This document shows, piece by piece, positions 57,560 through 64,000 of a stretch of DNA of 64,000 bases; the first letter of the stretch is position 1, and the number at the start of each line of letters is the position of its first letter. The notes under the pieces were generated by a model, which did not search any database, had not been told where the DNA came from, and saw only the letters and a program-made list of their open reading frames with translations. Location of the stretch: assembly GCA_038503075.1 (NCBI GenBank), contig JBCAML010000015.1, positions 744,001-808,000 on the forward strand, given 5' to 3'. This stretch comes from Gyromitra esculenta (Eukaryota; Ascomycota; Pezizomycetes; Pezizales; Discinaceae). The position numbers and the translations under genes are program-made.

Positions 57560-58284
57560 TTGTGTATGTATCATTTTTTAGCTGATTTTAGATATCAATA
57601 GGCGGTTAGTACGTTTTATCTTACTACTTAAAAGTTTGGGACGTGGGTAAACCTTCGTAGCAACCATTCCCCATTAACAACACTCCTATTGTGCAAAGCC
57701 CCAAGAGCTTCACGGTAGCTTCGTGGCCTTAAGTATGTAAGCGCGCACAAAAACGAACAGGATGAACCGTACTCATTGCTCTATGTCAAAGCGTATTGAT
57801 TACTAGATTGCATATGTAATATCTCTCCTGTGAATGTTCTGTTAATGTTATACATTACGAGTGATAAAACGTGATTCGATTAAACCTAGATCGTGACAAA
57901 TAGTTCCTATAGATATGAGTCTCTGCTTAGTTATAAGCAAATCTTTTGTTTCTCTGACGTTTGTAACAATCATATTAAGAAACCAAACATTCTCGAGCAA
58001 GTAGTTGTCATATGTACTCAGTACAAAAAGATATTATGAACATCCTCGAGGGTAAAATGACGAAAGAAACTCGATATCGAGATAGCTAAGTTTAATCTCA
58101 TCTCAAATAAACAGTGAACTATACACAGTAAACAGTCCCTAGTCTGGGGAATCGGTCTATAGTATATTCTTTTTTGCTATTTTAGCTAGCTATCTTCATG
58201 AACAAATATTTCCCTCGACCCTCCACTATCTTGAGTCGTTATTTTTCGCTACTCATTCCATGCAAAAAAAGCCACGAACCCACT
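57560..58284. other. Intergenic region downstream of CCT5
   Basis: About 700 bp, AT-rich, no supported gene. Confidence 0.6.
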
Positions 58285-60279
58285 CTAGAACTCATCCTCA
58301 CCGCTGCCCGAAATGATGACGTTGTTTACCTTCAGTACCATCCTACAAAGTTGTGTAGCCAGTAGGAGCTGCTGGCGTTTCCCAATCAATGGATCGATGA
58401 CAAAGTTTTCCCTCATATCATTGCTTCCGCTCTGCATGCAGTCTACTCCGAGTCTGGAGTTGTTCTCGCGCGCTTGACGAGACTTGATGGATGCTAGTGT
58501 TTCGATGGGCGACAGACCGGAGTTCTCTGCGAGCGCCATGGGGATGGCATCAAGAGCTTGTGCGAATGCGCGAATGGCGTATTGTTCCAATCCGGGAGTC
58601 TATGAGAGATGCAAATTTAGAATTCTTGTAAAGGCGTGTCAGATAAGAAGCGTCTTCCATACCTTGTCTGCCTCTTCAGCAACCGCCAGCGAGCAAGAAA
58701 TTTCTGCAGCACCCCCACCGTAGACAATCCGGTTATCGCGAACCAGATTCCGGACAACGCAAAGAGCATCGTGGAGCGCACGCTTGGCCTCATCGATAAT
58801 CTAAATAGCCGTTAATACAGTAAACCAGGATAGTTTCCCAAGTTGGGCTGCTCACCATCTTATTGCTTCCCCGAACAAACACAGTAACAGCCCGCGTATT
58901 AGCGCACTCTTCGATGACCAACATTCGGTCCCTAGTTGTCCCAAACGACAGCTCCCTAACCAGCCCAGCTTTCCCCAGCTTCTCCGGTGTCAGATCCTCA
59001 AATCTAGGGACAATCCGCGCGTTTGTCGCGATGGCGATCAACTCAATTTCCGGACCACCAACCCATCTCACAGCAGGCAACTTATTCTGAAGTAGCAAAT
59101 GATTCGCCTCATCATCAAAACCCCATTGGCAAATGACCAGATTCGCCCCTGTATCCTTGATTTGTTTGATCATCTCCTCAAACTTATTTTTCTCGTACAC
59201 CTGGAGACGCTTGAACTCATCGACGGAGGTGATATCGAGCTTATGCTTGGTTTTAGGCTTAGGGGGCTCGAACGCACAGGTTAATATGGCCAGTTTAGCA
59301 TCGTGGATAATCCGCGGCATTTGCGGATGCGACATATCCTTATCGATAATGACACCCTTGACCAACATCGAGTCCTCAAGGGACCCACCAACCTTCCCAT
59401 CAACCTTGATGAGCTCAAAATCGACATCCTTACGTTCTAAATCCGCAACACTCAGAACAGCATCAACCGCAATCTTGGTAAATTGATCATGCGCCTTAGA
59501 AACAATCTTGGAGCCCAGGGAGGTCTTCGCAGCTCGGAGAAGATTGTCCATGCTGTCCTTTGAAAATTCCACCACATCCGAAATCTTGTCAAGATGGGCC
59601 ACAGCAACATCGCAGGCTTGGTCAAACCCATCAGCGATTCTTATTGGGTGAATACCCTTGTCGATCAAGTCGGATGCAGCTTCTAGGAGAGCTCCTGCAA
59701 GGACGACAACGCCGGTGGTTCCATCTCCAATCTCATCGTCCTGTGATTTTGACAGCTCGACGAGAAGCTTGGCTACGTGGTTTTCAATTTCCATCTGTAG
59801 CGGGCACAACCCGTTATCATTAGTACTCGGAAAGAAATAGTAGTAGCTAGGTGACACACCTGGCTTAGAATAGTAGCACCGTCATTAGTGACCGTAATGT
59901 CGCCATCTGGAGATATTAAGATTTTATCAAGCCCTCGTGGTCCCTAGAAACAAACACGTTTTAATCAATCATCCAACAAAAACTCTAATTCTGTCACCAT
60001 CTTTAAGCCCCCTACCCTGAACGTACCAGAGAAGACTTGACAATATTTGCTACAGTCTTTGCGGCCAGGATGTGAGATTTGACAGCTTCTGTCCCGTGCT
60101 GTCGTTTCTTCTTTCCCTGGCTATCATAGAAAGAATCATCATTAACTTCCCGATTTTTTCTCCGAGATCCTGGAAAGCCCCCATTCAAGTACTCACTCTC
60201 GAACAATGATGAACGGTCGTCCATTCTCATCCCGTACCATCTGAGCATTGCTCATATCGATCTGCATTTGTCCAGCCAT
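58285..60279 (-). CDS. CCT5: T-complex chaperonin subunit epsilon
   Basis: Six exons on the minus strand: 60279-60197, 60120-60027, 59943-59860, 59794-58856, 58800-58663 and 58599-58285, about 550 residues, the normal length. Cct5 is one of eight subunits of the cytosolic TRiC/CCT ring that folds actin and tubulin. Group II chaperonin motifs are present: [80 protein letters not shown] and VRGSNKM. The [10 protein letters not shown] segment and the N terminus [20 protein letters not shown], then RPFIIVRDQGKKKR, identify the epsilon subunit. The C terminus has [20 protein letters not shown] and ends GSGEDEF. Introns of 55-83 bp, all with clean junctions. SEC24 lies upstream on the same strand, about 890 bp away. 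Confidence 0.96.
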
Positions 60280-61168
60280 GCTGAAGGAGCGTTGGAGAGG
60301 GGCAGCTTAAGATGGCGTTCCCAATACAAAGGTCGTTAAAGCCGTGAGAGATTGAGATTCGATGCAGAGCGGGGAGAGAAGGAGAAAGAGAGGAGGGGAT
60401 GATGCGGCTCGAGGAGAGTTGATGCCTGCAGGTGCTGTACCCTTACTAACAACTCCCAAAAAAATATCGAGGTGGGGTGTGATCCTACAGCTGTGTGGCT
60501 TTAGCGGGGCGGTGGCGGTGGCGGTGGCTGCGGCAACAATAAACCGGTCAGGAAGATTGCCAATGACTGCATCTACCTTATAATCTCGAAATTAACGAAA
60601 TGGCCCGGACTGAGACAACATGGAAGTACTGTATAACTGCTGGCTGAGGGAACAGAATGGATCTCTATGCTGGCTGAGCTAGCGGCTCAAGACCTGTCTG
60701 ACCAATGAGGACGTGATATCCTCCTGTTGTCTTAGCCTGAGCCATTTCGTTATTTTCGAGATTATACGGTATATCCTACATATACCACTCGCCCACTCAC
60801 TCGTTCACTCGATGTCTACATATTTAATTGATCATCGCTGTTATTTTCTTCCAAATATTATACTCACAAATCACACGAGCGAAATAAGAATAACTACCAC
60901 CCACTAAACATCACCACATACCACAAACGCTACCACTCCCAAGCACTTTTTTTGTGTATCCGTAGCAACCCCTTCCCCCATAATAAAAAAGAGACAATGC
61001 AAAAATCACAAATCATTTCTTCAATATTCATATCGTTTCATCTAAGATATTGTTTACCCCATTGATATTCTCCCTCGCTACGAATTATTGACCTGAGACC
61101 TCATCGCATCAGCAGCAGAAAAATTAACACAAAAAATAACAGGGACAGGTTGCTAGGATAGGGGAAAA
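60280..61168. other. Intergenic region between CCT5 and SEC24
   Basis: About 890 bp. The left part is the CCT5 promoter, the right part the SEC24 3' UTR. No coding sequence supported. Confidence 0.6.
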
Positions 61169-64000
61169 TCATACCTTCTCTCTTAGTAGCGCTAAGAACT
61201 GCCCCAGACTAACGCTTTGGTCCGCTCTGTCCTCTATCAACATAGTCTGTGCCCACAACCTCAGCGCAGGCTCTCCGTCACCCCTCACAACGTATAGATG
61301 CGGCACCGTGATAGAACCGACATGCTTTGATTTGCTGTGATCTCTGCTCTTATCGATGACGCTTCTGACGCGTTCATTGAACTCTGACCCAGATCCCTCC
61401 AAAATCGGGAGTGATGCTTTGCCCACTTTGACATGCTCGACCCCAGGGAGGCCGAATACGTCTTGGATCAATTGCGGCACGGCCTGTGCCCCAACCCAAA
61501 GGAATTGAACCTGAGTGTCGTCGATTAAGTAACAGCCATAAGGGGCGAGGCGCTCGGAGGAGAGGTTCATTGCGGGTGGAAGGACAATTTCACCGGTGGT
61601 TGAGTCGGGGAGACCACAGTTATCGGGCATGTCGTGAAGGGAGTAGAATTTCGGGTGAATATATTGCATTAGGAGTGGTGCGGGGAGGGTGGAAAGAAGG
61701 CATAGCGCGGCTGAACGAAGATCTGAAGGGATCTGCGCGGATTTTCGAAGTCCAACCTAGACAAAAAATAATAAGATCAGTACGGTGAATCGGTAAATCC
61801 TTGAGTCAAAAAGAAATATATAATGTGAACGCTTACATGCTTCATTAACCCTAAAAATAAGACTACAAGCCCTCTCAGATTTGCTGAAAACGATAGTGGC
61901 GTCGCAGCCCCAACGTGACTAGCCGTAAGTTCTTTCTTGAACGTAATCAACAACTCCGTCAACTTCGCCTGCAGCGCCTCCCTCGCCTGCTCCAACCCAC
62001 CGCTTAACGCCTTCTCCACAGCCTTGTGACTGAAGTAAGTCGTTATTGCGACCTGATCGGCCGATGCATAGACATCTGCCAGGTTCTGCGTTGTAGGCAG
62101 GGCTAAGGTCATGACTCGGATCCTGCGCTCACCATTACATGTAGTATGCAACACAGCGGTTTGCATACAGACAAACTGCTTGCCTAGTGTCTCGTCGATA
62201 GCAACTTCAACCACATAGCCCTGATCACGGGGGAAAGCCGGAAATGCGCAAAGATCCGAGGAGCGGTTGAAAAAATTTCCGTAGAAGGTTTGCATGCGCA
62301 ATCCCGTGGTTGCCCTAACTCTCATAACGGCCTCGAGTGCAATCTCCGCAGAAAGATGGTCCGAAAATTCCCTTGCAAACTTGATGGCATCCTCGCTTCT
62401 AGATGCATTCCATCCAGGATAGAACCAGGTTTGCCCACCGGTGTATCTGGGCAAATTGCTGAGGGAAGCTACATCCTGGTAGTTGTTCGAGAAGAGGAAC
62501 ATATCGACCGAAACTTGGTTCTTAGAACATTCCACAGCAAAGGATTTGTAAAAGCTATTACCGGTCTGCAACAATTGACTCTCCTTGCTTGTTCCGAGGA
62601 GTTTCTTATCTTCCCTATTTTCAAGCTTCCCAGCACCTAGATTTGGCAGAGATGCTGTCAAGACAATGATTTTACCACCGATCGATGAGATCAATTTGTG
62701 GCCTGCTTGTAAAGCACTTCCCATGGCGCTTGTGCCGTTCTGAGTATTCACGAACATGTCCTGCAGTTTGCCCAACAGGCTCTCAACGCCCTCCCTACAA
62801 TCTGCCAAAGGTACTAACAGGTCACCAGGAATTGGCAAAAACGGTTCTTCTAAGTCCGACACGACAAGCATACTGGGCTCAGTGCTATCCCTTGGGACAG
62901 AGAAATAATGCAACGAGCTATCCACCGCAATGAAACCTAACCTTGTACGCTTGTCTGCATTCGGAATCCTGTCAAGGCTCTCGAGAATTGTTCTGGCGGC
63001 AGTCGCCAGAAGACCACATTGTACAGCATTGTAGCTAACATCGAGGAGGAACAAATAGACCAAAGGTTGTGGAGGGCGGACCATGTATTCCTGCGGAGCA
63101 ATGAACTCCACAACACTGTAGTTAAGTTCCGGACGCTGCCATCGGTCGAGGTTCTTTTGTGCCGCCTGATCCCAGTCGAAAGCTTGCGGGACATCGTTGG
63201 TGAGGTTACACATGTTACAGCGCCAGCGGTGCCCGTGATCCAGGAAAGTTGCATAAGGGTTGATGTAGGACCGACAGCGGCGACAGCGAGAAATAACAGT
63301 GTCTGAAACAAGCGGGATAGGATCCTCAGCATCGTGAAGTGAAGTATAAGGCTGAATTATGAGTGCAAAAGGAAGCTTCGACTTCTTGAGCAACCCGTGG
63401 GTAGTAGGAACAGCGTTTAACGTGGAGCGCATGTATTGTGGCGGGCAATTAGCATTTGGCGAAGGTGTCAAAGACGCCTAAATCATATTAGCATGGAATA
63501 AAGTTAAAGCAAGGAGTTAAGTCATACATTGGGCGGCAATACGATCTCCGGCGGCGGGAACTCCAATTCTGCCACATTAAATGGCTGTTGCATCAGATCC
63601 ACCGAGTAAAGATGATTGAGCGCCTGAGTTTTCTGAATACCACCCTGCTGCCCCAACCCCATCTGCCCCAACTGCTGCGTAACCCCTGCCATTCCCGCCT
63701 GAGCTCCAACGCCTCCAGGTGGTTCATAACCACCGGCTTGGATATTACCCGCACCTACACCAGACATGCCCTGTGCCACGCCATATCCTGATTGATGTGT
63801 CCCCATAGCTGGAGAAGCTCCGCCCATGGGCGATATGAATTGGGCTTGCTGTTCCTGCTGTGGTCCCGGATATCCCCCCATGCCAGCACCTGGGATTCCA
63901 CCCTGGGAGGTAGGAGTCCCAGCTGCATTAGCTCCAGCGCCGAACTCGTACTGCTCTTCAGCATATCCGCGTCTTCTCGTCCTGCCACCATGGGCAGCCG
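61169..64000 (-). CDS. SEC24: COPII coat cargo-adaptor Sec24 (5' end outside the window)
   Basis: Three exons visible on the minus strand: >64000-63528, 63477-61837 and 61756-61169, about 900 residues; the N terminus lies beyond 64000. Sec24 pairs with Sec23 and selects cargo for ER-to-Golgi COPII vesicles. After a Gly/Gln-rich N-terminal stretch (preceded by [17 protein letters not shown]) come [14 protein letters not shown] and the zinc finger [20 protein letters not shown] followed by WRCNMC. Next are the trunk domain ([53 protein letters not shown]), the beta-sandwich and helical regions, and the gelsolin-like C terminus ([54 protein letters not shown]). It ends FLALLREKV. Introns of 50 and 80 bp join PPN to ASLTPSP and GLMKH to [10 protein letters not shown]. 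Confidence 0.95.

Noticed and set aside
1..64000. CRISPR arrays, bacterial-type operons or a secondary-metabolite cluster
   Set aside because: The genome is fungal; no spaced direct repeats, no PKS/NRPS or tailoring enzymes were seen, and the genes are unrelated housekeeping genes.

Overview
The window comes from a filamentous ascomycete. Genes carry one to six short spliceosomal introns (50-116 bp) with GT...AG ends and CTAAC/CTAAT-type branch sites. The tRNA-Ser genes are intron-containing, and the conserved proteins (Lcb2, Dma1, Ipi1, Shg1, Gpi12, Dpb11/Rad4, Cct5, Sec24, an alpha-arrestin) have filamentous-fungal architecture. Gene spacing is loose, about one gene per 3-4 kb with several 3-5 kb gene-free tracts. 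This suggests an early-diverging Pezizomycotina lineage with a larger genome, such as Pezizomycetes; that placement is inference only.

Layout: 0-3 kb holds the 3' end of a Prp2/DHX16 spliceosomal helicase gene, a small Harbinger-like DNA element and an F-box gene (minus). 4.5-10.3 kb holds an unusual Nsp1/Nup62-type nucleoporin almost without FG repeats (plus), converging on a Dma1-type FHA-RING ubiquitin ligase (minus). After 4.6 kb of non-coding DNA comes LCB2 (serine palmitoyltransferase, plus). 18.7-30.7 kb holds a tRNA-Ser(CGA), an RS-rich protein of unknown function, a second F-box gene paralogous to the first, and IPI1 (60S maturation). 32.3-42.9 kb is denser: a mitochondrial PPR protein, SHG1 (COMPASS), a predicted 44-residue three-exon membrane microprotein, GPI12 (GPI anchor synthesis), a small multi-pass membrane protein and a single-pass signal-peptide protein. 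45.8-48.3 kb is an alpha-arrestin with a PPxY motif. 48.3-53.0 kb is gene-free and contains two TA-flanked inverted-repeat (MITE-like) elements. 53-64 kb holds two tRNA-Ser(UGA) genes, DPB11/RAD4 (replication and checkpoint scaffold), CCT5 (chaperonin) and SEC24 (COPII coat), the last running off the right edge.

The genes are mostly housekeeping and unrelated in pathway; there is no cluster or operon logic. The most unusual signals are: (i) the octamer TACATGTA, seen at least 20 times where about one is expected; (ii) three small terminal-inverted-repeat elements with target-site duplications; (iii) the paralogous F-box pair that differs by one intron; (iv) the FG-poor nucleoporin; (v) the three-exon microprotein; and (vi) a fifth BRCT-like segment in the Dpb11 homologue.
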